Assembly (NCBI RefSeq): GCF_001570545.1
Contig: NZ_BBXD01000011.1
Coordinates: forward strand, 124,001 to 188,000
Direction of reading: 5' to 3'
Length of the DNA: 64,000 nt
From: Herbidospora mongoliensis
GTDB taxonomy: Bacteria > Actinomycetota > Actinomycetes > Streptosporangiales > Streptosporangiaceae
The translations under genes were made by a program, and so were the position numbers. The notes under the pieces are model-generated. The model made no database searches, was not told the origin of the DNA, and saw only the letters and a program-made list of their open reading frames with translations. Positions 9,221 through 17,997 of the stretch are shown in pieces; position 1 is the stretch's first letter; each line of letters starts with the position of its first letter.

Positions 9221-9256
9221 CCGGCCCGCCGTCCACTCCTTCGGACGGCGGGCCGG
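9221..9256 (+). terminator. intrinsic terminator after the metalloprotease gene
   Basis: A perfect 14-bp stem (9221-9234 pairing with 9243-9256) with an 8-base loop, followed by a T-rich TGTTTGTGT. It starts 8 bases after the protease stop. It could also serve the opposite-strand regulator gene, whose stop is at 9298. Confidence 0.85.
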
Positions 9257-9297
9257 TGTTTGTGTACGCACTGACGCCGGTCATCCCTTACCGGGGT

Positions 9298-10137
9298 TCA
9301 GTGATCGTGGTCGAGGCCCGGCTTGTTCGCGTGGAGCCACTCCACGTTGGCCCGGCTCGTCTCGTCGGCCGGTGTGTACACCACGATCCGCGACTCCCCC
9401 GGCGCCGCCAGCGTCAGGCTGGTGCTAATCAGATTCAGCAGCCCCACCGACGGATGCCTCATGATTTTGTTCCGCGTCCACGACCGGGCCACGTCATGTG
9501 CCGCCCACATCCGGGCGAAGTCGGCGCTCTCCACCGTCAGCCGGTCGATGAAGGCCGTCCACGCCGGTTCGCCCAGATGCCGCCCGTACGCCGCCCGGAA
9601 CGTCGCCACCATCTGCGGCAGCTCCTCGTCGCGGTTCACCATGACCGCGCAGCAGGAGGGCCCGTTGAGCATCTGCCACAGCGCGTTCCGCTCGCACCGC
9701 GGCACGGTCACCAACCGGCAGAAGAGCGCCGCGTAGGTCTCGTTCCAGGCCAGCAGGTCGTAGCGGGCGTTGTAGACGGCGGCGGGCAGCGGGTCGAGGC
9801 CGTCGAGGATGACCCGCACCGCCGGGTCGAGTTCCGTGTCGCCCGAATCCCCTGCCACTCCCCCGGGCACGTCGGCCAGCCGGTAGAGGTGCTCCCGTTC
9901 GGTGGCGTCAAGCTTCAGGGTGCGGGCCACCGCGTCGAGGACCTGCCCGGACACGTTGATCGGACGGCCCTGCTCCAGCCACGTGTACCAGGTCACCCCG
10001 ACCCCGGCGAGCTGGGCGAGCTCCTCCCGGCGCAGGCCGGGTGTGCGGCGGCGGCTTCCGGGCGGCAGCCCGACGTCTTCGGGCGACACGCGGGCGCGGC
10101 GGTTCTTCAGGAAGGCGGCGAGTTCTCCACGGACCAT
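9298..10137 (-). CDS. XRE-family regulator with MmyB-like ligand-binding domain
   Basis: A 279-residue protein. Residues about 1-85 form a helix-turn-helix of the type RRTPGLRREELAQLAGVGVTWYTWLEQGR, and residues from about 105 match the MmyB-like PAS-type ligand domain (LLAWNETYAALF). Such regulators often control an adjacent, divergently transcribed exporter or oxidoreductase, and here the MFS gene starts 69 bases away on the other strand. A paired direct repeat in that gap is a candidate binding site. Confidence 0.88.
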   Translation of the reverse strand: MVRGELAAFLKNRRARVSPEDVGLPPGSRRRTPGLRREELAQLAGVGVTWYTWLEQGRPINVSGQVLDAVARTLKLDATEREHLYRLADVPGGVAGDSGDTELDPAVRVILDGLDPLPAAVYNARYDLLAWNETYAALFCRLVTVPRCERNALWQMLNGPSCCAVMVNRDEELPQMVATFRAAYGRHLGEPAWTAFIDRLTVESADFARMWAAHDVARSWTRNKIMRHPSVGLLNLISTSLTLAAPGESRIVVYTPADETSRANVEWLHANKPGLDHDH

Positions 10138-10156
10138 GGTGGTAGCCCCAATACCA

Positions 10157-10187
10157 GGATAAGCAGGCTCTTAGTAACTGGATAAGC
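10157..10187. promoter_or_regulatory. paired direct repeat in the xre/MFS divergent promoter
   Basis: The octamer GGATAAGC occurs at 10157-10164 and again at 10180-10187, 23 bases apart (about two helical turns), within the 69-base gap between the two divergent starts. This spacing fits two regulator dimers on one DNA face. The link to the neighbouring XRE protein is inference. Confidence 0.4.
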
Positions 10188-10206
10188 GCACCGCCACCAT
10201 ACAACC

Positions 10207-11523
10207 ATGCCCCTCGTCGAAACCCGGTCCCGCCCTCTCCTGGGCCTCATCCTGACCGGCCAGTTCATGGCGATCCTCGACGTCTCGATCGTCAACGTCG
10301 CCGCCCCCACCATCCAGGCCGATCTCGCGGCGTCGGGAGCCGAGCTCCAGCTGATCGTCGCCGGTTACACGATCGCCTACGCGATGCTGCTCATCACCGG
10401 TGCCAGGCTCGGCGGGCGGTCGGGATATCGCCGGTGGTTCCTCGCCGGGCTCGCCGTGTTCACCGCCGCCTCGCTGCTCTGCGGGATCGCCCCCGACGCC
10501 GCCACGCTGATCGTCTTCCGGCTGCTCCAGGGCGCGGGAGCCGCCCTGATGGTGCCGCAGGTGCTCAGTCTCATCCAGGTCAGCGTTCCGCAGGCCGGCC
10601 GGGCCAGGGCGCTCGGCATCTACGCCGCCGTCATCTCTCTCGCGGCGGTCGGCGGGCAGATCCTCGGTGGGCTGCTCGTCACGCTCGACCTGTTCGGCGC
10701 CTCGTGGCGGCCGATCTTCCTGGTCAACGTTCCCATCGGGCTGGTGCTCCTCTGGCTCGGCGCCAGGAACCTGCCCGCCGACGAGCCGAAGCCGGGAAGA
10801 GGGCTCGACCTCCCGGGGCTCCTCACCCTGTCACTGGCGACGAGCCTCGTCGTGGTGCCGCTCGTGCTGGAGCGCGGATGGCTGTTCATGATCGCGGGGG
10901 CACTGGTCTTCGCCGGGTTCGTCCTGATTCAGCGACGGGTCGCGCATCCGCTCATCCCCGGTCATCTGCTCAGGGTTCCCGGGCTCGTGGCCGCCGGGGT
11001 CGCGATCTTCGGGGTGATGGCCGTGTATGGCGGGTTCCTGTTCTCCAACGCCCTGCACCTGCAGAACGACCTCCACGACTCCCCGCTCCGCGCGGGGCTG
11101 ACCTTCGTTCCGATGGCCGCCGCCTTCGCGCTGGTGAGCCTCAACTGGAAGCGGGTCCCCGCCCGGCTGCACCGGCGCCTGATCGTCTCGGCCTCCGTCG
11201 TCGTGGCCGCCGGGCTGGTCGCACTGGCGGGGGTGCTCTCCGGGGGCGGGCACGGCATGCCGTACCTGCTGGTCGTGCTGGCCGTGATCGGGGCCGGGAT
11301 GGCGGGGGCGTTCAGTCCGCTGATGACGGTCGCGCTCGCCCGGGTGGCGCCGGCCGACGCGCCGGACGCCAGCGGGCTGCTCGCGATGATGTTGCAACTG
11401 GGCCAAGTGGTGGGGGTCGCCGCGTTCGGGACGTTGTTCCTGTCGAGCGGGTCGATCGCGATCACGATGGTGTGCCTGGCCGCGACGGCGGTCGCGTCCG
11501 CGGTCGCGGCCAGGTGGCTTTAG
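10207..11523 (+). CDS. MFS transporter, EmrB/QacA-like (DHA2) exporter
   Basis: A 438-residue integral membrane protein with at least 12 hydrophobic helices. The N-terminus has the DHA2-type signature GQFMAILDVSIVNVAAPTIQ and motif A-like RLGGRSGYRRWF; motif C-like residues occur around GGQILGGLL. These proteins expel drugs or small metabolites by proton antiport. At 438 residues it is shorter than the usual 14-helix members (about 480-520). It is divergent from the XRE regulator that probably controls it. Its stop overlaps the GNAT gene tail-to-tail by 4 bases. Confidence 0.87.
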   Translation: MPLVETRSRPLLGLILTGQFMAILDVSIVNVAAPTIQADLAASGAELQLIVAGYTIAYAMLLITGARLGGRSGYRRWFLAGLAVFTAASLLCGIAPDAATLIVFRLLQGAGAALMVPQVLSLIQVSVPQAGRARALGIYAAVISLAAVGGQILGGLLVTLDLFGASWRPIFLVNVPIGLVLLWLGARNLPADEPKPGRGLDLPGLLTLSLATSLVVVPLVLERGWLFMIAGALVFAGFVLIQRRVAHPLIPGHLLRVPGLVAAGVAIFGVMAVYGGFLFSNALHLQNDLHDSPLRAGLTFVPMAAAFALVSLNWKRVPARLHRRLIVSASVVVAAGLVALAGVLSGGGHGMPYLLVVLAVIGAGMAGAFSPLMTVALARVAPADAPDASGLLAMMLQLGQVVGVAAFGTLFLSSGSIAITMVCLAATAVASAVAARWL

Positions 11524-12413
11524 AGGCGCTTCTTCCAGATGTCCAGGGTCATGTACGGCCGCATCCCCATCGACGTGTACAAACCGAGCGCGGGAGTCAC
11601 GTTGTTCGAGTCGACGTCCAGGATCGTGCCGACCCGGCCGCGCCGGAAGTCGGCGGCGAAGGCCCGGCTGAGCAGCAGTCCGCCCAGGCCGCGGCCGCGA
11701 TACTCCGGCAGCACGGCCAGGCGCAGCACGTACCCGCAGTTCTCGTCGGGGACGAAGTTGTCGGTTCCGATCAGGGCGGCGGCGGGCTTGCCGTGGACGC
11801 GGGCGAGCAGCATCTGGCCCCAGTCGTTGGAGCTGGAGGCCTCGCGCGACTCGTACCACTCGTCGTAGGTGCGCTCGTAGGCGCCGAAGTGCTCGGCGAA
11901 GCCGATCTCCAGCACGCGGTGGACGTCGCGGAGCATCGAGTCCTTGTCGAAGGCGCCGGCCTCCACGGTCACGCCGGGCAGGAACTCCACCTCGGGCTGC
12001 GCGGCGTGGTCGATGCGCATGCGGTGGAAGCTGGTCGCATAGGCGAAACCACGTGACTCGACGGCTGCCCGCTGGACGGTGTCCTGGGCGTACACCCCGA
12101 TTTCGGCGGTGACGTCGCTGAAGCGGCCGAGAACCTGTTCCCACAGCACCTCGGCCGCGGCGACACTGCGGGCACGGACATCGACCATGATCTCGTCGGT
12201 GCGGCCCTTGCGCAGCGCCTGGCCGAAGCCCGTCAGGCGGCCGTCCTCGAAACAGAGCCAGCCGTCGGTCGCCGGGTCGAAGTCGGGGTCGGCGAGCAGG
12301 TCGGCGATGTCGTCGAGGGTGGAGTCGGGCTGTCCGACCACGATCGTGTCGAGGTCGGCGATCAGGTCGTAGATCGCCTGGGCGTCCGCCGGTTTGGGGC
12401 GCGTCAGTTCCAT
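11520..12413 (-). CDS. tandem GNAT N-acetyltransferase
   Basis: A 297-residue protein with two GNAT folds in series. The C-terminal one (residues about 150-297) has the acetyl-CoA motif LAVLPEYRGRGLGGLLL and a final GLYTSMGM segment. The N-terminal half looks degenerate and lacks the R/Q-x-x-G-x-G/A loop, as in mycothiol synthase (MshD)-like architectures. Substrate unknown; mycothiol synthase itself is not claimed because other signatures were not checked. Divergent from the LacI regulator, with 56 bases between starts. Confidence 0.82.
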   Translation of the reverse strand: MELTRPKPADAQAIYDLIADLDTIVVGQPDSTLDDIADLLADPDFDPATDGWLCFEDGRLTGFGQALRKGRTDEIMVDVRARSVAAAEVLWEQVLGRFSDVTAEIGVYAQDTVQRAAVESRGFAYATSFHRMRIDHAAQPEVEFLPGVTVEAGAFDKDSMLRDVHRVLEIGFAEHFGAYERTYDEWYESREASSSNDWGQMLLARVHGKPAAALIGTDNFVPDENCGYVLRLAVLPEYRGRGLGGLLLSRAFAADFRRGRVGTILDVDSNNVTPALGLYTSMGMRPYMTLDIWKKRL

Positions 12414-12469
12414 GCCTCTTTTGTATGATGACCGGCTTGGTGGCGGCTTGAGGATTTGTTGGAGGTGCG

Positions 12470-13498
12470 TTGGCCAGAGACAGGGCGACGGTGCGTGATG
12501 TCGCGGCGGCGACCGGGCTGTCGATCGCGACCGTCTCCCGGGTGCTCAACGGGCAGGCCAACGTCGCGCCGCACACGCGTGAGCTGGTGCTCGCCGCCGT
12601 CGGCCGCCTCGGCGACCAGGCCCCCCGGCCGCGCGCAGAACCGGCGGCGGGGGCGGTCTACGTCCGCTGCCCCTACCTGCTGACCGACTACTTCGGGCTG
12701 ATCGTGTCGTCGGTGGCGGAGACCATCGATCTGCACGGGCGTCAGATGATCCTCAACGCGGGCGAGACGGCCCAGTCGGCCGAGATCCTGAAGACCCTTC
12801 CGGGCCGCTCAGGGATCGCGGGCGCGATCCTGATCCTGCCTCCCGAAGAGCCCATTGATCTTGTACGACTTCGCGACCAGTCCTTCCCCTTCGTGGTCGT
12901 CGATCCCCGCACCCCACCCGCCAAGGACATGGCGGCCGTGTCAGCCGCCCACTTCGCCGGCGGGCGGGCCGTGATGGCGCACCTGGTCGGCCTGGGGCAC
13001 CGCCGGGTCGGCATCATCGGCGGTCCGGTCGACTGGCTGGCCGCCGAGGCCCGGCTCGCCGGTTACGCCTCGGCTCTCGCGGGGGCGGGCGTGCTGCCCC
13101 TGCCGGAACTGACCAGAGCCGTCGTCGAGCCGAACACCGGGAACGGCTACCGCGCGGCGGCCGAGTTGCTCGACCTGCCCGAGCGGCCGACGGCGCTGGT
13201 GGCGTTCAACGACAAGATGGCCGTCGGGGCCATGTGGGCCGCCGCCGAGCGCGGCCTGTCGATCCCGCGTGACCTCTCCATCGCCGGGTTCGACGACATC
13301 GACGTGAGCCGCGCGACCAGCCCGGCCCTGACCACGGTCCGTCAACCTCTGCAGGAGATGGGCCGCACAGCGGTCACCCTGCTGATGCGGATCCTGGGCA
13401 AACAGGCCGTCGAGGCGCTGCACGTCTCCCTGGGCAGTCAGCTCGTCATCCGGGAATCCACTGGACCGGTCCCTGCTGTTCCACTTGTTTCACACTGA
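12470..13498 (+). CDS. LacI-family regulator, probable controller of the GH30 gene
   Basis: A 342-residue protein. The N-terminal helix-turn-helix ATVRDVAAATGLSIATVSRVLNG is canonical, followed by a periplasmic-binding-like sugar domain ending in the usual LVIRESTG. The start is a TTG, four bases after a GGAGG at 12461-12465; a -10-like TATGAT is at 12424-12429. It sits directly upstream of the secreted GH30 gene in the same direction, 114 bases away. A dyad overlapping the GH30 promoter is a candidate operator. Likely effector: a sugar released by that enzyme. Confidence 0.9.
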   Translation: MARDRATVRDVAAATGLSIATVSRVLNGQANVAPHTRELVLAAVGRLGDQAPRPRAEPAAGAVYVRCPYLLTDYFGLIVSSVAETIDLHGRQMILNAGETAQSAEILKTLPGRSGIAGAILILPPEEPIDLVRLRDQSFPFVVVDPRTPPAKDMAAVSAAHFAGGRAVMAHLVGLGHRRVGIIGGPVDWLAAEARLAGYASALAGAGVLPLPELTRAVVEPNTGNGYRAAAELLDLPERPTALVAFNDKMAVGAMWAAAERGLSIPRDLSIAGFDDIDVSRATSPALTTVRQPLQEMGRTAVTLLMRILGKQAVEALHVSLGSQLVIRESTGPVPAVPLVSH

Positions 13499-13500
13499 CC

Positions 13501-13542
13501 TTGACAGGTTTTCCCGAGCATGTTGTGCTGTGGCGCACAGCA
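13501..13542 (+). promoter_or_regulatory. promoter and candidate LacI operator of the GH30 gene
   Basis: A consensus -35 TTGACA is at 13501-13506 and a plausible -10 TGTGCT at 13524-13529 (17-base spacing). Overlapping the -10 is a perfect 7-bp inverted repeat, TGCTGTG at 13526-13532 and CACAGCA at 13536-13542 with a 3-base centre. A repressor bound here would block the promoter. Assignment to the adjacent LacI protein is inference. Confidence 0.55.
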
Positions 13543-13612
13543 AGGTTTCTTTCCTGTTTCATTTGTTACAGGTCCGCCAGCCGGCGTCCCGCGGACCGCG
13601 AGAGGAATCACG

Positions 13613-15484
13613 GTGTTACCTCGCTTTCGCCGGGCCGTCGCGTCAGGCGCCGCCCTCATCACCACCGCGGCGCTGCTGACGGCCCCCGCCTACGCCGCCA
13701 ACGAGACCGTCAACATCTGGCTCACCACCACCTCCGACGGCGGCGGCCGGAACGTCACGCGCGGCCTTCAGCAGCAGTCCCCCGTCAACTTCAGCACCAC
13801 CGCCGGTGGGGCCACCCACACGATCACGGTGAACGAGAACACGACCTACCAGACCTTCGAGGGCGGCGGCGCGTCGATCACCGACACCACCGCCCATCTG
13901 TTCCGCGGCGGCGCGATCAGCGCCGCGACGCGGGACGCGGTGATGCGCCGCCTGTTCCACCCGGTCGACGGCATCGGCCTGTCGTTCGTGCGCAACCCGA
14001 TCGGGGCATCTGACCTGTCCCGGCCCGGCCACGTCTCGCTCGACGACACCTGCTGCAACCTCAACGACTTCGGGTCGAACGGCTACGACACCAACGTGCG
14101 GCTGCTCACCCAGCAGGCCAAGCAGCTCAACCCGCAACTGCGGGTGAAGGGCGTGCCGTGGAGCGCCCCCGGCTGGATGAAGGACAACGGCCGGATGGAC
14201 CAGATGGGCTGGCTGCAGTCGCAGTACTACCCGATGTACGCCCAGTACCTGGTGAAATACATCCAGAGCTACCAGGCCATCGGCGTGCCGGTCGACTACA
14301 TCTCGGTGCAGAACGAGCCCAACTGCTGCCAGGCGGGCAACCCGACCGCGATGAACTATCCCGGCATGAGCTGGAACGCCTCCGGCCTGACCGAGCTCAC
14401 CAAGAACCACCTCTACCCGGCGCTGCGGGCGGCGGGCATCACCACCAAGGTGCTCGTCCACGACTGGAACTACGGCGACTACGCCCAGATCGGCTCGGGC
14501 ATCATCGCCGACGCCGCGGTCCGCAACGATCCGCTGTTCGGCGGCATCGCCTGGCACGGCTACTTCGGTGACGTGAACGTCGGCACCCAGGTCCACAACC
14601 AGTATCCGAACGTGAACCAGTTCTCGACGGAGCACTCGGGCGGCACCTGGATCGGCAACCAGCACAACGAAGACATGTCCGACATCGTGAACTACACCCG
14701 GAACTGGTCGAAGAGCATCGTCAAGTGGTCGCTCGCGCTCAACCAGTCGATGGGCCCGCACAACGGCGGCTGCGACGTCTGCACCGGCCTCGTCACCGTC
14801 CAGGAGGGCGGCGCGCGGGCGGGTCAGGTGGACAACACCATCGAGTACTACACGACAGGCCATCTGACCAAGTTCGTCAAGCCGGGTGCGGCCCGCATCG
14901 AGTCAAGCGCCAACGGAACCGTCCAGAACGTCGCCTGGAAGAACACCGACGGCACCAAGGCCCTGATCGCCCACAACGGCACCACATCGTCCCAGTCGGT
15001 ACGGGTGAACTGGGGCAACCAGGCCTTCACCTACACCCTGCCCGCGCGCACGACCGCGACCTTCACGTGGACGGGCACGCAGAGTGGCGGCGGCACCGGC
15101 AACCCCGGCGCCGGCGCGATCACCGGCCTGGCCGGGAAGTGCATCGACGTGGCCGGGGCCTCCACCGCGAACGGCGCGGCCGTGCAGCTCTACACCTGCA
15201 ACGGCACCACCGCGCAGCAGTGGTCCCGCCCGGGTGACGGCACGGTCCGCGCCTTCGGCAAGTGCCTGGACGTGACCGGCCAGAGCACCGCCAACGGAGC
15301 CCAGCTCCAGCTGTGGGACTGCGGTGGCACCGCCAACCAGCAGTGGACGTACACGACGGGCCGGGATCTGGTGAACCCCGCCTCCGGCAAGTGTCTCGAC
15401 GTGACGGGCAACTCCAGCGCCGACGCCACCAGGCTGCAGATCTGGACCTGCACCGGCGCGGCCAACCAGAAGTGGAACGCATAG
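13613..15484 (+). CDS. secreted GH30 glycoside hydrolase with CBM13 (ricin-B) domain
   Basis: A 623-residue secreted enzyme. The GTG start follows AGAGGA and gives a clean signal peptide (RRAVASGAALITTAALLTAPAYA). The catalytic (beta/alpha)8 domain of glycoside hydrolase family 30 shows the acid/base glutamate E235 in QNEP and the nucleophile E340 in TEHSGG. A glycine-rich linker near residue 490 leads to a C-terminal CBM13 lectin with three repeats, each with a GKCLDV-type start and a QW ending. Activities in this family include beta-1,6-glucanase, glucosylceramidase and xylanase; which applies is not decided. Probably regulated by the upstream LacI protein. Confidence 0.88.
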   Translation: MLPRFRRAVASGAALITTAALLTAPAYAANETVNIWLTTTSDGGGRNVTRGLQQQSPVNFSTTAGGATHTITVNENTTYQTFEGGGASITDTTAHLFRGGAISAATRDAVMRRLFHPVDGIGLSFVRNPIGASDLSRPGHVSLDDTCCNLNDFGSNGYDTNVRLLTQQAKQLNPQLRVKGVPWSAPGWMKDNGRMDQMGWLQSQYYPMYAQYLVKYIQSYQAIGVPVDYISVQNEPNCCQAGNPTAMNYPGMSWNASGLTELTKNHLYPALRAAGITTKVLVHDWNYGDYAQIGSGIIADAAVRNDPLFGGIAWHGYFGDVNVGTQVHNQYPNVNQFSTEHSGGTWIGNQHNEDMSDIVNYTRNWSKSIVKWSLALNQSMGPHNGGCDVCTGLVTVQEGGARAGQVDNTIEYYTTGHLTKFVKPGAARIESSANGTVQNVAWKNTDGTKALIAHNGTTSSQSVRVNWGNQAFTYTLPARTTATFTWTGTQSGGGTGNPGAGAITGLAGKCIDVAGASTANGAAVQLYTCNGTTAQQWSRPGDGTVRAFGKCLDVTGQSTANGAQLQLWDCGGTANQQWTYTTGRDLVNPASGKCLDVTGNSSADATRLQIWTCTGAANQKWNA

Positions 15485-15508
15485 CCATCTGAATGGGGAG
15501 TGAAGGGG

Positions 15509-15535
15509 TGGCCGGGCCTCGGGGGGGCCCGGCCA
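15509..15535 (+). terminator. terminator-like hairpin after the GH30 gene
   Basis: A 10-bp perfect stem (15509-15518 with 15526-15535) around a 7-base loop, followed by TCTTC. It begins 25 bases after the GH30 stop. Confidence 0.7.
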
Positions 15536-15577
15536 TCTTCGCGTCTTCTGGCTCGTTGCGGCGCGCGGTGTGCGCGG

Positions 15578-15650
15578 CCGGTTGGCGCAGGTTACGGTGC
15601 CGGCCGGGGGCGGCGGGCGGTGCCGGGGTAGGCGGAGCCGTAACGGAAGA
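15578..15650 (-). repeat. dispersed intergenic repeat, copy A
   Basis: Read on the minus strand it begins CTTCCGTTACGGCTCCGCC, runs through CACCG- and CCCCGG-rich segments and ends with GCACCGTAAC and GCGCCAACC. It resembles 41109-41190 and 59861-59942 over most of its length. Copy A keeps both arms of a terminal inverted pair (GTTACGG with CCGTAAC). It begins about 8 bases after the stop of the beta-helix gene, on that gene's strand. Confidence 0.55.
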
Positions 15651-15657
15651 GAGGCTT

Positions 15658-16614
15658 CTATCTGGTGATCTGGGGCTTGCCCCTGCCCTTGAAGAAGATG
15701 CCGGGGAAGCCCGCGGTCTCGAACTTCAGGCTCGGGTTGTTGCGGAGTTTCGACCGGGTGATGTGCAGTGTGCCGGAGTTGTCGTTGCTGACGAAGAAGA
15801 TGGCGCCGCCGCCCTCGTTGGCGCGGTTGTTCTGGATCGTCGAGCCGGTGATCTTTACGGTGAAGTAGTTGCCGTCCATGTAGAGCGCGCCGCCGCTGCC
15901 GCCGCCCGGTTTGCCGCTGCGGGCCGGGTTCGCGCCCGAGCCGGTCGCCCGGTTGCCGCTGAACACGCTGTTCTGGATCACCCACGAGACGCCGATGCTG
16001 CTCAGCGCGCCGCCGTTGGCGCAGGTCCCGTTCGTGAACCTGCTCTTCACGACGGTGACGGGCAGGTCCCTGTACTGGTCGAGGACGCGGATGGCCGCGC
16101 CGCCGAGATCGGGTCCGCTCGCCTCGCACCGGTTGCGGGTGAAGGTGGCGTTGGCAACGCTGAGACGCCCGCCGCGGACGAAGATGGCGCCGCCCCCGCC
16201 GCCTTCGGTGACCTGGCCGATGGAGTTGCCGTCGGCGAAGCCGATGTTCTTGACGGTCAGGCGGGGCGTGGCCTGGTCCTGGCAGTGGGACGTGGTCCAC
16301 ACCTGGGCCCGGTCACAGGTGTTCATGTAGAGGATGCGGCGCTTGCCCACACCGCTCAGGGTGACCTTGCCGCCGCCGTCGATGACGACGTCACGGCTGG
16401 TGTTGCGGACCTTCGCGGTGGCGGCCATCTTGATCGTGACCGGCCGGGGGCCGCAGTTGAAGCGGATGGTCCCGCCCTTGGCGACCGCGCGGACGACGGC
16501 CTGCGACGTGCAGCCGGCGGGGGTTCCCGTTCCGATGATCTGTACGGCCGCCGCCTGAGCCGGGGCCGCCGGGAGCACGGAGACGAGCAGGACGGCGGGG
16601 ATCAGGAGACGCAT
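15658..16614 (-). CDS. secreted right-handed parallel beta-helix protein
   Basis: A 318-residue protein with a signal peptide (MRLLIPAVLLVSVLPAAPAQA). The mature part is a chain of short repeats rich in G, N and alternating hydrophobic residues, such as GGAIFVRGGRLSVANATF and SGGALYMDGNYFTVKITGS, the pattern of pectate-lyase-like or polymorphic outer membrane protein-like beta-helices. No catalytic signature was recognised. Probably a secreted or cell-surface carbohydrate-related protein. Downstream on the same strand lies repeat copy A. Confidence 0.7.
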   Translation of the reverse strand: MRLLIPAVLLVSVLPAAPAQAAAVQIIGTGTPAGCTSQAVVRAVAKGGTIRFNCGPRPVTIKMAATAKVRNTSRDVVIDGGGKVTLSGVGKRRILYMNTCDRAQVWTTSHCQDQATPRLTVKNIGFADGNSIGQVTEGGGGGAIFVRGGRLSVANATFTRNRCEASGPDLGGAAIRVLDQYRDLPVTVVKSRFTNGTCANGGALSSIGVSWVIQNSVFSGNRATGSGANPARSGKPGGGSGGALYMDGNYFTVKITGSTIQNNRANEGGGAIFFVSNDNSGTLHITRSKLRNNPSLKFETAGFPGIFFKGRGKPQITR

Positions 16615-16763
16615 CTGGCGGATGTTACTCCTGGGTCGAGACAGGGCGAAACAGCACGTTCCACACCGTTCCCTGTGACCCTGCGGGCGCGGAACGGCGG
16701 ATGTCCCGCCTCACTGGATGGAGACCGGCCGCGGCCCGCCCCCGCACCGCGGCCGGTTCACCG

Positions 16764-17324
16764 CTACCACCAGGTGTTGTTTCCCCTGGCCAGGCGCCAG
16801 AGGCGGTCGGTCGAGTTCTGGTCGGCGTCGAGGTAGAGCGAGTCCCAGCTCCCGCCGCCCTCCCACGTCGCGATCGTGATCGCCAGCCCCGAGTTCAGCC
16901 GGGGCCGGAAGGTCCCCCACCCGGTGGGCGAATCGGCGAAAGTCTCCTCGGCCCGGCGCGACCAGTCCTGCAGCTTCGAGCCGTCGCAGGTGCGGATGAC
17001 CAGGGGGTCCCCCGCGACGGGGTTGTCGGTGCCCGGCTGGAGGCACTTGTTGGCCAGCTCGTTCCTGAAGACCGTGTAGCCGTCGGGCCGCTCGTCGACC
17101 GACCAGCGCGCCGTCGTGTACTGCAGGCTCGGCGACCGCAGGCCGATCACGCGGGCGCCCTCGGCGGTGCTGTTCCCGGTCACCGCGAGGCGGCTGCCGT
17201 CCATCCGGTTGTAGACGCGGATGTCGGTGGTGTGGTCGGCGTAGGCGGGACCCGCGACTCCCAGCAGGCCAGCCGCCACGACCGGCACGACGCTACGCGC
17301 AGTGATACGCCCAGTGATACGCAC
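16764..17324 (-). CDS. secreted ricin-B-like lectin domain protein
   Basis: A 186-residue protein. The GTG at 17324 is preferred because GGAGAAGG lies just upstream and it gives a signal peptide (ARSVVPVVAAGLLGVAGPAYA); a longer in-frame ORF upstream has poor coding character. The mature part matches a degenerate beta-trefoil: CLQPGTDNPVAGDPLVIRTC followed by a LQDW and later RLWRL. Likely a secreted carbohydrate-binding protein without its own enzyme domain. A -10-like TATAAG on the minus strand at about 17367-17372 supports its own promoter. Confidence 0.7.
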   Translation of the reverse strand: MRITGRITARSVVPVVAAGLLGVAGPAYADHTTDIRVYNRMDGSRLAVTGNSTAEGARVIGLRSPSLQYTTARWSVDERPDGYTVFRNELANKCLQPGTDNPVAGDPLVIRTCDGSKLQDWSRRAEETFADSPTGWGTFRPRLNSGLAITIATWEGGGSWDSLYLDADQNSTDRLWRLARGNNTWW

Positions 17325-17589
17325 AGTGAGCTTCCCCTTCTCCAGGCGGGACGCCCTTCCGGATCCACTTATACACACCCCCCGCCGGATACCGTCGGAC
17401 CTGCGATTTTCCGCCTGCCCGGACGTGGCCGGATGCCTCCGGACAGCTACGGATTCCATCGGAATTTTCTCGCCATATCCGCACATCGGCAGGCCGATTG
17501 GAAATCAGTAATCAATGGTGCATGCCATCACGACAGGCATTACTCTCACAATTGTCACGGTTATCACCGCGTCCAGAAACGGATCCCCC

Positions 17590-17997
17590 ATGCGTGATGA
17601 GCTCGCCGGAAAGGCCTCCAGAGACCTGCTCCGCGACACGGCCGTCGGCCTGCGCGTCGACGCCGGCAACCCGTCACTCAAAGAGGTCGAGAAGGCTGCG
17701 GCCGCCCTGTGCGTCGAGGAGGAGAACGCCGGCTGGGTGCGACTCCCCGACTCGACGCTGTCCGACTACCTGTCAGGACGGCGGGACGTGCTGCCCGACT
17801 GGCGCTTCATCCACACGTTCGTGGTGGTGTGTCACCGCCTGGCGATCGCCAACGGTCTGGAGCCGGAGCCGTTACGTGATCTGAAGGCCACGTTCGGAGC
17901 GTTATGGAAGGCAGCCAAGCACAAGGAGAAGGGGTCCCTCACCGTGATCACACCCTTGCCCTACCGTCAGTACGACATCCTTGAGCCGACGATCTGA
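17590..17997 (+). CDS. small HTH-like protein, first gene of the NUDIX/nucleosidase operon region
   Basis: A 135-residue cytosolic protein from the ATG in MRDELAGKASRDLL; an in-frame start at 17515 would add 25 residues. The middle contains LPDSTLSDYLSGRRDVLPDW, resembling the helix-turn-helix or adapter module found at the N-terminus of actinobacterial STAND/NB-ARC-type proteins. Here it stands alone. It overlaps the next small gene by 17 bases. Possible role: regulator or adapter of the downstream operon. Recognition is by pattern only, so the function stays open. Confidence 0.6.
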   Translation: MRDELAGKASRDLLRDTAVGLRVDAGNPSLKEVEKAAAALCVEEENAGWVRLPDSTLSDYLSGRRDVLPDWRFIHTFVVVCHRLAIANGLEPEPLRDLKATFGALWKAAKHKEKGSLTVITPLPYRQYDILEPTI

